A stretch of 53,757 bases of DNA. Origin: an uncultured Oscillibacter sp. Its GTDB lineage: Bacteria > Bacillota > Clostridia > Oscillospirales > Oscillospiraceae. The notes beneath the pieces were generated by a model. It was not told the origin of the DNA. It worked only from the letters and a program-made list of their open reading frames with translations, and ran no database searches. Below are positions 33,131-41,559 of this stretch, in pieces. Location: the NCBI RefSeq assembly GCF_947654275.1, contig NZ_CANTJS010000019.1, forward strand, positions 1 to 53,757. Reading direction: 5' to 3'. Position numbers and translations under genes: made by a program. Positions within the stretch are counted from its first letter, which is position 1, and each line of letters starts with the position of its first letter.

Positions 33131-33367
33131 AACGCGGCAGAAAAAAGTTTCGTGAGGAACTGGCCGCCGCGGGCGCCAGGGCGGCAACGCGGCAGAAAAA
33201 AGTTTCGTGAGGAACTGGCCGCCGCGGGTGCCAGGGCGGCAACGCGGCAGAAAAAAGTTTCGTGAGGAACTGGCCGCCGTGAGTGCCAGAGCGGCAACGC
33301 GTCAGAAAAAAGTTTCGCGAGGAACTGGCCGCCGTGAGTGCCAGAGCGGCAACGCGGCAGAAAAAAG
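33131..33367 (+). repeat. 55-bp tandem repeat, four copies plus partial
   Basis: Units start at 33131, 33186, 33241 and 33296 with AACGCGGCAGAAAAAAGTTT and a partial fifth at 33351; a diverged partial unit precedes them. The spacing is exactly 55 bases each time, not a multiple of three, and copies differ at a few positions. The array fills the 350-base gap ahead of the Sua5-CoaE gene; the last partial unit runs into its ribosome binding site. Confidence 0.9.
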
Positions 33368-33379
33368 AGAGGCGAAGAT

Positions 33380-35041
33380 ATGCAGACGATTTATTACGAC
33401 CTGCGGGATACCAAGGGCCAGCAGAAGGAGATTGAGGACAAGATTTCCGCTGCCGCCAAGATTCTCCGGGAGGGGGGACTGGTGGCTATTCCCACCGAAA
33501 CAGTGTATGGCCTGGGGGCCAACGCCCTGGAACCGGCGGCGGTGGCGCGCATCTTTGAGGTGAAGGGCCGGCCCCAGGACAACCCCCTGATTATCCACGT
33601 GACCGGGGCCCAGTGGCTGCCCCGGTACTGCGCGGAGATTCCTCCCATCGCCTATGTGCTGGCCCGGAAGTTCTGGCCCGGCCCTCTGACGATGATCCTG
33701 AAGCGTCAGCCTCTGGTGCCGGACGCCACCACGGCGGGACTGGACACCGTGGGCGTCCGCTGCCCCAACCATCCCGTCACCCTGTCCATCATCCGGGAGG
33801 CGGGAGTGCCCATTGCCGCCCCCAGCGCCAACACCTCCGGCCGGCCCAGCTGCACGTCTGCCGCTGATGTGCTGGAGGACGTGGGAGGCCGGATTGAGGG
33901 CATTGTGGACGGCGGCCCCTGCGCGGTGGGTGTGGAGTCCACGGTGCTGGACCTGACCTGTGAGCCTCCCAAGCTGCTGCGGCCCGGCGGACTGCCGGTG
34001 GAGGACATCGAGCGCCTCATCGGCCACGTGGACGTGGACCGGGCGGTTCACAGGATGCTGGAGAAGGGGGAGCGGCCCGCCGCGCCGGGCATGAAGTACC
34101 GCCATTATGCCCCCAAGGCCCCCGTCACCGTGGTCGCCGGCGCTCCGGCGGCCTCCGCCCGGGAAATCGAGCGCCGGATGGGACCTGCCTCCGGCATCAT
34201 CTGCTTTGACGAGTACGTCCCCCTCTTCGCCGGACACGAGGTTCATCCCCTGGGGCCCTGCGCCGACAAGCAGATTCAGGCCCAGCGCCTGTTTGAGGCC
34301 CTGCGGACCTTCGACGGGACCAACGTCACGGAGATTCTGGCCCAGTGCCCGGACAACCGGGGCCTCGGCTTGGCCATCGGCAACCGCCTGAAGAAGGCGG
34401 CGGGCTTCCACGTGGTGGAGGCGGACAGCCAGCGGATTATCCTGGGGCTCACCGGCGGCACCGGCGCGGGGAAAACCAGCGCCCTGGACGCCCTGCGGGA
34501 CCTGGGCGGAGGCGTCATCGACTGCGACGCGGTGTATCACGAGATTCTAACGGGCAGTCAGGAGTTCCAGAACGCCATCAATGAGAAATTCCCCGGTGTT
34601 TTCTCTCCCGACGGACGGCTGAACCGGAAGAAGCTGGGACAGGAGGTTTTTGCCAAGAAGGACCGGCTGGACCAGCTGAACGCCATTGTGTTCCGCTTCC
34701 TGGTGCCGGAGCTGGAGCGGCGCATCCAGGCCATAGAAGGCCTGTGCGCCGTGGACGCCATCAATCTGCTGGAGAGCGGACTGGACCGTCTCTGCGACTG
34801 CACCGTGGCGGTGACGGCCCCCACGGAGCTGCGGGTGAAACGCATCATGGCGCGGGACGGCATCACGGAGCACTATGCCCGGCTGCGGATCAACGCCCAG
34901 AAGCAGGACGAGTATTACCGGGGGAAATGCGACTGTGAGCTGAACAACGCTTCGGATTCCCCGGAGCTCTTCCGGAAGGACGCCCGGCTGTTTTTTGAAC
35001 GGCTGGTGGAGTCTATACGGGAGGAAAAGCGGGTAAACTGA
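33380..35041 (+). CDS. Fused threonylcarbamoyl-AMP synthase (Sua5/TsaC) and dephospho-CoA kinase (CoaE)
   Basis: The 553-residue protein joins two enzymes. Residues about 1-205 are the TsaC/YrdC domain making threonylcarbamoyl-AMP for t6A (IPTETVYGLGANALEPAA, KGRPQDNPLIIHV, PSANTSGRPSCT); about 215-340 are the Sua5 C-terminal domain (PGMKYRHYAPKAPVTVV). Residues about 353-553 are a complete CoaE kinase for the last step of coenzyme A synthesis, with Walker A GLTGGTGAGKTS, GVIDCDAVYHEIL, DAINLLESGLDRLCD and RVKRIMARDGITEHYARLR. The frame is continuous, with no stop or shift at the join. ATG 33380 follows GAGAGGCGAAG; the 14 codons upstream belong to the repeat array. The M18 peptidase gene follows by 21 bases. 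Confidence 0.9.
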   Translation: MQTIYYDLRDTKGQQKEIEDKISAAAKILREGGLVAIPTETVYGLGANALEPAAVARIFEVKGRPQDNPLIIHVTGAQWLPRYCAEIPPIAYVLARKFWPGPLTMILKRQPLVPDATTAGLDTVGVRCPNHPVTLSIIREAGVPIAAPSANTSGRPSCTSAADVLEDVGGRIEGIVDGGPCAVGVESTVLDLTCEPPKLLRPGGLPVEDIERLIGHVDVDRAVHRMLEKGERPAAPGMKYRHYAPKAPVTVVAGAPAASAREIERRMGPASGIICFDEYVPLFAGHEVHPLGPCADKQIQAQRLFEALRTFDGTNVTEILAQCPDNRGLGLAIGNRLKKAAGFHVVEADSQRIILGLTGGTGAGKTSALDALRDLGGGVIDCDAVYHEILTGSQEFQNAINEKFPGVFSPDGRLNRKKLGQEVFAKKDRLDQLNAIVFRFLVPELERRIQAIEGLCAVDAINLLESGLDRLCDCTVAVTAPTELRVKRIMARDGITEHYARLRINAQKQDEYYRGKCDCELNNASDSPELFRKDARLFFERLVESIREEKRVN

Positions 35042-35062
35042 ATTTATAAGGAGGAAACGACA

Positions 35063-36478
35063 ATGGAACCTATGGATAAGGATGCCTTTAAACAGCTGAA
35101 GGAGACCCTTCTCTCCGGCAGGAAAAACGGCTATGACAGGCTGAACGGCGCGGAGCTGGGGGCCATGGAGGACTACTGCGCCGGATACAGGGCGTTTCTG
35201 GACGCCGGCAAGACCGAGCGGCTCTGCGCAGCCGAGGTAATCCGCATGGCGGAGACTGCCGGATACCGGCCCTACAGCCGGGAGATGGCCCTGAGCGCCG
35301 GGGACAAGGTTTATGTCTGCAACCGGGGCAAGGCCGTGATGCTGGCCCGCATCGGAAAGAAGCCCCTGGCGGAGGGCGTCCAGATTGCCGCCGCCCATAT
35401 CGACTCCCCCAGACTGGACCTGAAGCCCAACCCCCTCTATGAGGACAGTGAGCTGGCCTATTTCAAGACCCACTACTACGGCGGCATTCGGAAATACCAG
35501 TGGGTGACCATTCCCCTGGCCCTTCACGGCGTGGTTGCGCTGAAGGACGGGACCCGCGTGACGGTCCGCATCGGTGAGGACGAGGGAGAGCCCCGTCTGG
35601 TCATCACGGACCTGCTGCCCCACCTGGGGGCCGCCCAGAACAAGAAGCCCCTGGCGGAGGCCGTTCCCGGAGAGACGCTGAATCTGCTGCTGGGCAGCCG
35701 GCCCATCGGCGGCGAGGAGGAGAGCGGCCGGGTGAAGCTGGCGGTGATGAAGCTGCTTCACGACAAATACGGCATTGTGGAGGACGACCTGACCTCTGCG
35801 GAGCTGGAGGCGGTGCCGGCGGTGAAGGCCTGCGACATCGGGCTGGACCGCTCCATGATCGGCGCGTACGGCCACGACGACCGGGTCTGCGCCTATGCGG
35901 CCCTCCGGGCTCTGCTGGACCTGGAGGAGACGCCGGAGAAGACCGCCGTCTGCATTCTGGCGGACAAGGAGGAGATCGGCTCCGACGGCGTGACGGGAAT
36001 GCAGTCCGCCGCCTTCGATACCTTTATGGAGGATCTCTGCGCCGCCCAGGGCACGGCCCTGCGGGTCTGCTATGAAAAATCCTTCTGCCTCAGCGCCGAC
36101 GTGACGGCGGCCTATGACCCCAATTACCCCGACGTCTTTGAGAAGCGGAACGAATCCCAGCTGAACTACGGCATTGGCCTGTGCAAATACACCGGGGCCC
36201 GGGGCAAGTCCGGGGCCTCCGACGCCGACGCGGAGACCGTGGCCTATGTCCGGCGGCTGTTCGACGAGGCGGGGGTCATCTGGCAGATCAGCGAGCTGGG
36301 CAAGGTGGACGCCGGCGGCGGCGGCACCGTGGCCATGTATATGGCCAACCGGAACATCACCACCCTGGACGCCGGCGTGCCGGTGCTGAGCATGCACGCC
36401 CCCTTTGAGACGGTGTCCAAGCTGGACTGCTACGAGACCTATAAGGGTATGAAGGCGGTTTTCCAGGCCGGAAACTGA
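35063..36478 (+). CDS. M18-family aminopeptidase
   Basis: M18 peptidases are dodecameric zinc enzymes removing N-terminal, often acidic, residues from peptides in the cytoplasm. The 471-residue protein has the metal-binding segment AAHIDSPRLDLKPNP (about 112), DKEEIGSDGVTGMQSA (about 305-320) with catalytic Glu, the SADVTAAYDPNYPDVFE region, and the C-terminal GVPVLSMHAPFETVSKLD with the last His. Length is normal. AAGGAGG precedes ATG. It probably shares a transcript with the Sua5-CoaE gene and ends at a strong terminator. Confidence 0.93.
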   Translation: MEPMDKDAFKQLKETLLSGRKNGYDRLNGAELGAMEDYCAGYRAFLDAGKTERLCAAEVIRMAETAGYRPYSREMALSAGDKVYVCNRGKAVMLARIGKKPLAEGVQIAAAHIDSPRLDLKPNPLYEDSELAYFKTHYYGGIRKYQWVTIPLALHGVVALKDGTRVTVRIGEDEGEPRLVITDLLPHLGAAQNKKPLAEAVPGETLNLLLGSRPIGGEEESGRVKLAVMKLLHDKYGIVEDDLTSAELEAVPAVKACDIGLDRSMIGAYGHDDRVCAYAALRALLDLEETPEKTAVCILADKEEIGSDGVTGMQSAAFDTFMEDLCAAQGTALRVCYEKSFCLSADVTAAYDPNYPDVFEKRNESQLNYGIGLCKYTGARGKSGASDADAETVAYVRRLFDEAGVIWQISELGKVDAGGGGTVAMYMANRNITTLDAGVPVLSMHAPFETVSKLDCYETYKGMKAVFQAGN

Positions 36479-36503
36479 CGCCCCGCCTTTGCGGGAATCA
36501 GAC

Positions 36504-36541
36504 GCGAAAAACTCCCTGTGCCAAGGTGCACAGGGAGTTTT
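36504..36541. terminator. Bidirectional terminator
   Basis: A 14-bp hairpin (arms 36508-36521 and 36528-36541) with A run left and T run right separates the convergent M18 peptidase and SLH protein genes. Confidence 0.85.
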
Positions 36542-36561
36542 GTCCGCTAAAAGCAGGAGCC

Positions 36562-37848
36562 TCAGCCCGCTGTTCCGGCTGCGGGTTCCAGGGGAGCCGC
36601 CGGTTTTTCATCCTTCGCTTCTCCGCCCTCTGGTTTTTCGCCCGCCGGTTTTTCGCCCGCTGGTTCTGTATCCTCCGCTTCCTGATTTGGCGTTTGACCG
36701 GGCTCCGGCGCGGCGCCGCTCTGAGGCGGGGTTTTGTCGGTCAGCTCCGGCTGCGCCCAGGGCAGGGGGGCGGAATTGACCTCACAGGATATCTGGTAGG
36801 CGCCAAGACTGTCAAAACGGAAGGTGCTCTCTTCCGGCAGAACCACCCGCCAGGAGACCGTGCCGCCCATCCGGTCGTCCTCCGCGTCCAGGGCCTCCAG
36901 AACGATGTTCTGGGGCTGGCCGGTCATCTCCGAGAGCTGATAATAGTTGTGGTCCTCCGGCCAGTCCACCAGGTCGGCAAAGGCCTCGTCCCAGCGGTAA
37001 TAGCTGAAGACATAGGAGACGCCGGAGTCCTCCTCATCCCAGCGGACGGAGTAATTCCAGGCCTGGAAGAGGGGGAAGGGGACCGTGATGGAGAAGGCGG
37101 CTTCGGTGGGGGAATAGATGTCCACCTGGGCCCGGGACTCATAGACGGAATGGCTTGTAAAGGAGCTGCCGTCCAGCCCCAGGGAGCCGGCGGGTCCGGA
37201 GGCGCTGAGGGTCTGGAGGGGCCGGGCCTCCGGCGGCGCTTCGGGAGCCGGTTCCCTCTCCAGACTCCGGCGGAGGAAGGTCACAATCTGCCCCCGGGTA
37301 CAGGGGGCGTCGGGGGAAAAGGTGGTTTCCGAGGTGCCGGCGGTGACGCCGGTTTCCACCGCCCAGGAAACGGCCTGGGCATAGTCCGCCGCCGGGTCCA
37401 CGTCGTCAAAGACAGCGGGGGCTTCCGGGGCGGGGCTTCCGGCATAGCGCCAGAAGTAGCCCATGACCTCCCCCCGGGAACAGGGGGTGTCGGGGTCCAG
37501 GGTTTCCCCGGCGGACAGGATGTGCTCCTCCAGGGCCCAGAGGACGGGGGCGTAATAGTGGGCGGTTTCCTTCACATCGGAATATGGATTTGCCGTGTCC
37601 GCCCGGGGCTCCGGGGAGCCGGCGGACCGCCACAGAAAGGTCAGAATCTGCCCCCGGGTGCAGGAGGCGTCGGGGGAAAAGGTGGTTTCCGTGGTGCCGG
37701 CGGTGATGCCCTGTTCCACGGCCCAGGCCACGGCGGCGGAATAGTATTGGTCCGCGGCCACATCCTCGAAGACGGTGGCCGACGCCGAAGGCGCTGCGGC
37801 CGCCGTCAGGGCCAGCGCCAGGACCAGGGACGCCAGTGTTCGTTTCAT
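36562..37848 (-). CDS. SLH protein with three SLH repeats
   Basis: The 428-residue protein has a signal peptide (MKRTLASLVLALALTAAAAP, cleavage near ASA) and three clear SLH repeats at about 25-75, 85-138 and 140-195, with FEDVAADQYYSAAVAWAVEQ, TTETTFSPDASCTRGQI and the matching third copy. Residues 215-360 form a beta-rich domain of unknown kind with paired Tyr and Trp residues. The C-terminus (about 365-428) is low-complexity Pro/Glu/Ala/Lys (AGEKPAGEKPEGGEAK). The repeats bind the wall, so the middle domain is displayed outside. GAGGAC precedes ATG. It is a single-gene unit. Confidence 0.9.
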   Translation of the reverse strand: MKRTLASLVLALALTAAAAPSASATVFEDVAADQYYSAAVAWAVEQGITAGTTETTFSPDASCTRGQILTFLWRSAGSPEPRADTANPYSDVKETAHYYAPVLWALEEHILSAGETLDPDTPCSRGEVMGYFWRYAGSPAPEAPAVFDDVDPAADYAQAVSWAVETGVTAGTSETTFSPDAPCTRGQIVTFLRRSLEREPAPEAPPEARPLQTLSASGPAGSLGLDGSSFTSHSVYESRAQVDIYSPTEAAFSITVPFPLFQAWNYSVRWDEEDSGVSYVFSYYRWDEAFADLVDWPEDHNYYQLSEMTGQPQNIVLEALDAEDDRMGGTVSWRVVLPEESTFRFDSLGAYQISCEVNSAPLPWAQPELTDKTPPQSGAAPEPGQTPNQEAEDTEPAGEKPAGEKPEGGEAKDEKPAAPLEPAAGTAG

Positions 37849-38176
37849 GAGTGTGTCCTCACTTTTTCAGAATGGACGCCGGCGGAACGCCGCCGGACAG
37901 AAGCGGCTGTCTTCCGCCTGCTTCTATTCTAAGGGATTTTTCCCCTGCTGGCAAGACCCAGAATGAAAAAGGCATATTTTTCTTTTTTCGGGGGACTTTC
38001 CGTTTCTTTCCTCACCGGCGGCAGCTCCGGGCACCGGCATTTTGCCCACTGGCAGGGCCGTTTTCCGGTGAAGTTTCCCCGATTCCGACAAAAGAACTTT
38101 GCCGCATTTTGTTGCGGAAAAGGCGAAAATATGTTACCATGCTGTGAAGACAAATGACCGCAAGAGGTGGACGAAC
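37849..38176. other. Intergenic region between divergent SLH and ACT genes
   Basis: This 328-base stretch holds leaders of the divergent genes. The plus-strand promoter is at 38112-38140. The part at 37960-38020 is AT-rich and probably contains the minus-strand promoter, but I could not pick a clear pair of boxes. No gene is supported. Confidence 0.5.
38112..38140 (+). promoter_or_regulatory. Putative promoter of ACT-hom group
   Basis: TTGCGG (38112-38117) and TACCAT (38135-38140) with a 17-base spacer lie 37 bases before the ACT gene. The -10 box is weak. No T-box or lysine riboswitch fold is visible. Confidence 0.45.
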
Positions 38177-38617
38177 ATGGCGAAAGCGATCAAGTATTAT
38201 ATTGTGGCGGCGGAGGCTCTGCCGGAGATCTTTGTCAAGGTGGCGGAGGCCAAACGGATGATGCAGACCGGCGAGGCGGACACCGTAGGGGAGGCCACCA
38301 AGCTGGCGGGCATCAGCCGCAGCGCCTTTTACAAGTACAAGGATGCGGTTCAGCCCTTCAACGACATGAAATCCGAGCATATCATTACCTTTTACGCCAT
38401 GCTGAAGGATGTGGCCGGGGTGCTGTCCGGCGTCCTGTCGGTGTTTGCGGCCTCCGGGGCCAACATTCTGACCATCAATCAGAGCATCCCCACCAACGGC
38501 TGCGCGGCAGTGACCATCTCCGCCGAGACCAGCGGCCTGTCGGAGACCCTGGAGCAGCTCATGGCCGACGCGGCGGCGCTGAACGGCGTGGTGCGGTTCG
38601 AGATTCTGGCGGGCTGA
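38177..38617 (+). CDS. ACT-domain protein (PheB/UPF0735 type)
   Basis: The 146-residue protein has an N-terminal helix-turn-helix-like segment (about 30-60, GEATKLAGISRSAFYKYKDAV) and a C-terminal ACT domain (about 70-145, VLSGVLSVFAASGANILTINQSIPTNG). This matches the UPF0735/PheB family, small amino-acid-binding regulators commonly placed ahead of homoserine dehydrogenase. It probably senses an amino acid and influences the pathway. ATG 38177 follows GAGGTGG and is preferred to an upstream in-frame ATG at 38099. It is 40 bases ahead of hom. Confidence 0.88.
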   Translation: MAKAIKYYIVAAEALPEIFVKVAEAKRMMQTGEADTVGEATKLAGISRSAFYKYKDAVQPFNDMKSEHIITFYAMLKDVAGVLSGVLSVFAASGANILTINQSIPTNGCAAVTISAETSGLSETLEQLMADAAALNGVVRFEILAG

Positions 38618-38657
38618 CCGTCGGCGCGGAGAAGAAACATACAAAAAGGATGATGAC

Positions 38658-39854
38658 ATGATTAAAATAGCGATTTTGGGCCTGGGCACCGTGGGCACCG
38701 GCGTAGCCAAGGTGGTGACGGAGAACGCCCGGCAGATTGAACGGAAGCTGGGGGAGCCCCTCCAGGTCAAGACGGTTCTGGTCCGGACCTTCCGGGACGG
38801 ACCCTACCGCCAGCTGATGACCGATGATTTCAAGAAGATTGAGGACGACGAGGAAATCCGGGTGGTGGTGGAGACCATCGGCGGCGTGGACGCGGCCTAT
38901 GAATACACCCGCCGGGCCCTTTCCGCCGGGAAGCACGTGGTCACGGCCAACAAGCAGCTGGTGGCGGAGAAGGGCTGCGAGCTGCTGGCTCTGGCGAAAA
39001 AGAAGAATGTCAGCTATCTGTTTGAGGCCAGCGTAGGCGGCGGCATTCCGGTGATTCACCCCCTGACCCAGTGCATGGCGGCCAACCGCATCGACGAGGT
39101 CTATGGGATTCTGAACGGGACCACCAACTATATTCTCACCCGGATGGTCCGCACGGGGGCCTTTTTCTCCGACGCCCTCCGGGAGGCCCAGGCCAAGGGC
39201 TACGCCGAGGCGGACCCCACCGCCGACGTGGAGGGCATTGACGCGGGACGGAAAATCTGCATCCTGGGCGACCTGGCCTTCGGGCGGCAGATTGACCCGG
39301 AGGGGGTGCCCATGGAGGGCATTTCCAGGCTGAGCCTCCGGGATGTGAAGGTGGCCCAGCGGGCGGGCTTCCGGGTGAAGCTGCTGGGCCGGGCGGTCCG
39401 GCTGCCCGGCGGAGGCCGAACGGCCTATGTGGCCCCCCACCTGATTCCGGAGTCCAGCCCCATCGCCAATGTGGAAGATGTATTCAACGCCGTGGTGGTC
39501 CGGGGCAACGCCACCGGAGAAGTGATGTTCTATGGCCGGGGCGCCGGAGAGCTGCCCACGGCGTCGGCCTGTGTGGCGGACGTGATGGAGTGCCTTCAGG
39601 CCAGCCCCCGGCGGGAGGAGATTGGCTGGAGCCCTGAGACAGACGGGTTTGTGGACCCCCTGGAGCTGAAGACCCGCCATTATTTCCGCATCGAGGGCAG
39701 CCTTTCCGAGGCGGCCATGGCCTTTGGACAGGTGGAGGTCCTCAGCGAGGACGGCGAGACCGCCTTTTTGACCGAGGCGCTCAGCGGCCGGGACGCCGCC
39801 CGGCAGGCCCGGGGCCTGCATGTGCTGGCCTGTATGCGGGTTCTGGAGGACTGA
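38658..39854 (+). CDS. hom: Homoserine dehydrogenase
   Basis: Hom reduces aspartate semialdehyde to homoserine, the branch point to threonine and methionine. The 398-residue protein has the NAD(P)-binding GLGTVGTGVAKVV start, VVTANKQLVAEKG (about 95), the substrate region YGILNGTTNYILTRM (about 150) and EADPTADVEGIDAGRKICIL (catalytic Asp and Lys region, about 185-205). The C-terminal part (about 330-398) is a divergent ACT-like domain, shorter than in the 430-residue enzymes. AAAGGATG precedes ATG. lysC follows after 116 bases. Confidence 0.94.
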   Translation: MIKIAILGLGTVGTGVAKVVTENARQIERKLGEPLQVKTVLVRTFRDGPYRQLMTDDFKKIEDDEEIRVVVETIGGVDAAYEYTRRALSAGKHVVTANKQLVAEKGCELLALAKKKNVSYLFEASVGGGIPVIHPLTQCMAANRIDEVYGILNGTTNYILTRMVRTGAFFSDALREAQAKGYAEADPTADVEGIDAGRKICILGDLAFGRQIDPEGVPMEGISRLSLRDVKVAQRAGFRVKLLGRAVRLPGGGRTAYVAPHLIPESSPIANVEDVFNAVVVRGNATGEVMFYGRGAGELPTASACVADVMECLQASPRREEIGWSPETDGFVDPLELKTRHYFRIEGSLSEAAMAFGQVEVLSEDGETAFLTEALSGRDAARQARGLHVLACMRVLED

Positions 39855-39970
39855 CGCTCCTTCTGCCCGCCGCATAGGATAGAGCGGGGGAGCGGATGCG
39901 TTCCCGGACTGTCCCGTCCTCCGCCGGAGGACCCTCGACTTGATTTCAAGCTAAGAAGGAAGACAGACAC

Positions 39971-41182
39971 ATGAGTTTAATCGTACAGAAATTCGGCGGC
40001 AGCTCCGTGAGGGATGCCCAGCGCATCCAAAATGTCGCCCGAATCATTGCGGAGACCTATATGAAGGGGAACGACGTCATCGTCGTTCTGTCCGCCCAGG
40101 GGGATACCACCGACGACCTCCTTGCCAAGGCGGCGGAGATCAACCCCCATGCCTCCAAACGGGAACTGGATATGCTGCTGGCCACCGGCGAGCAGATTTC
40201 CGTGGCGCTCTGCGCCATGGCCCTGGAGGCTATGGGCCTGCCCTGCGTGTCCCTGGCGGCGTGGCAGGTGGGCATCCAGTCCACCGCCGTCCACAGCGAC
40301 GCCCGCATCAAGAAGATTGACCCCGAGCGGGTTCAGGCGGAGCTGGACCAGCACCGCATCGTCATTGTCACCGGCTTCCAGGGCGTGGACAGGGCCGGGG
40401 ACGTCACCACCCTGGGCCGGGGCGGCTCCGACACCAGCGCCGTGGCGCTGGCGGCGGCCTTCCGGGCCGGCCTGTGCCAGATTTACACCGATGTGGACGG
40501 CGTCTATACCACGGACCCCCGCATCGTGCCCGGCGCGCGGAAGCTGGACGAGATTACCTATGACGAGATGCTGGAGCTGGCGTCCCAGGGCGCTCAGGTG
40601 CTCCACAACCGCAGCGTGGAGCTGGCGAAGAAGTACAGAGTGAATTTGGAAGTCGTGTCCAGTCTGGAGCGCAAGCCGGGCACGAAAGTCAAGGAGGTTA
40701 CCAAAGTGGAAAAGACCAACATTGCCGGCGTGGCCAAGGACACCAGCATCTCCCGGGTGGCCCTGGTGGGTCTTCAGCACAACCCCGGCGTCGCCTTCCA
40801 GGTCTTTGACCTGCTGAGCAAGCACAACATCAATGTGGACGTGATTTTGCAGTCCATCGGCCGGGAGGACACCAAGGATATTACCTTTACCATCCATAAA
40901 AAGGACCAGGAGGAAGTGGAGGCCATTCTCAACGAGCACAGGGAGGCTCTGCGCTTCGACCACATCGAGTCCGACGACAAAATCGGAAAGGTGTCCATCG
41001 TGGGCGCGGGTCTCATGAGCAACTGCGGCGTGGCGGCCAAGATGTTCGAGGCCCTCTACGAGGCCGGCGTCAACATCCAGATGATCAACACCTCGGAAAT
41101 CCGGGTCTCCGTCCTGCTGGACGAGGAGGACGTGAACCGGGCCGTGAAGGCCATCCACGACAAGTTCTTTGACGAAATCTGA
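39971..41182 (+). CDS. lysC: Aspartate kinase
   Basis: Aspartate kinase makes aspartyl phosphate, the first step toward lysine, threonine and methionine. The 403-residue protein begins with KFGGSSVRDAQRI, has the LLATGEQISVALCAMAL and TTLGRGGSDTSAVALAA motifs of the kinase domain (to about 245), and two ACT domains (about 265-335 and 345-403) with LVGLQHNPGVAFQVFDLL and SIVGAGLMSNCGVAAKMF, typical of feedback-inhibited monofunctional enzymes. No internal start for a separate beta subunit is obvious. AAGAAGGAAGAC precedes ATG. Confidence 0.96.
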   Translation: MSLIVQKFGGSSVRDAQRIQNVARIIAETYMKGNDVIVVLSAQGDTTDDLLAKAAEINPHASKRELDMLLATGEQISVALCAMALEAMGLPCVSLAAWQVGIQSTAVHSDARIKKIDPERVQAELDQHRIVIVTGFQGVDRAGDVTTLGRGGSDTSAVALAAAFRAGLCQIYTDVDGVYTTDPRIVPGARKLDEITYDEMLELASQGAQVLHNRSVELAKKYRVNLEVVSSLERKPGTKVKEVTKVEKTNIAGVAKDTSISRVALVGLQHNPGVAFQVFDLLSKHNINVDVILQSIGREDTKDITFTIHKKDQEEVEAILNEHREALRFDHIESDDKIGKVSIVGAGLMSNCGVAAKMFEALYEAGVNIQMINTSEIRVSVLLDEEDVNRAVKAIHDKFFDEI

Positions 41183-41187
41183 AAACA

Positions 41188-41258
41188 GAGTGGAGAGTGA
41201 AGAGTGGAGAGTGAAGATGTTCGTCATCTGAATCTCCACTCTCAACACTTCACTCTTA
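41188..41258. repeat. Heptamer array with inverted arms
   Basis: AGAGTGGAGAGTGAAGAGTG units (41188-41215) are mirrored by CTCCACTCTCAACACTTCAC (about 41234-41253) around a short centre, giving an imperfect hairpin of about 25 bp between lysC and the next gene. There is no T run beyond it. Confidence 0.75.
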
Positions 41259-41277
41259 AAAAATGGGAGGATTTTTT

Positions 41278-41547
41278 ATGAACGCCATCGTCACCGTCGT
41301 AGGTCAGGACCGGGTGGGCATCATTGCCGCCGTGTGCAACCGGCTGGCCGGACATAACGTTAACATTCTGGATATTTCCCAGACCATTCTGCAGGGCGCG
41401 TTCACCATGGTCATGGCGGTGGACGTCAGCGCCTCCGCCGCCTCCTTCGGGGAGCTGGGGCAGTCCCTCAATGAGCTGGGGGCGGAGATGGGTCTTTCCA
41501 TCCGCATCCAGCGGGAGGAAATTTTTGACGCCATGCACCACATTTAA
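41278..41547 (+). CDS. ACT-domain protein (UPF0237)
   Basis: The 89-residue protein is a single ACT domain of the UPF0237 family (NAIVTVVGQDRVGIIAAVCN, HNVNILDISQTIL), related to the glycine-cleavage repressor GcvR type. It presumably binds an amino acid. It nearly always precedes a UPF0210 gene, as here, 12 bases downstream, which suggests the two proteins work together. ATG 41278 follows GGGAGG; the frame upstream to 41263 is rejected on that ground. Confidence 0.92.
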   Translation: MNAIVTVVGQDRVGIIAAVCNRLAGHNVNILDISQTILQGAFTMVMAVDVSASAASFGELGQSLNELGAEMGLSIRIQREEIFDAMHHI

Positions 41548-41559
41548 GGAGGGACTTTG

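Noticed and set aside
33131..33367. CRISPR array
   Set aside because: The 55-bp units are contiguous, with no unique spacers, and no cas gene is in the window. The same holds for the 75- and 15-bp arrays.
39855..39970. Lysine riboswitch or T-box ahead of lysC
   Set aside because: The 116-base gap lacks the conserved helices of a lysine riboswitch and any T-box motif.
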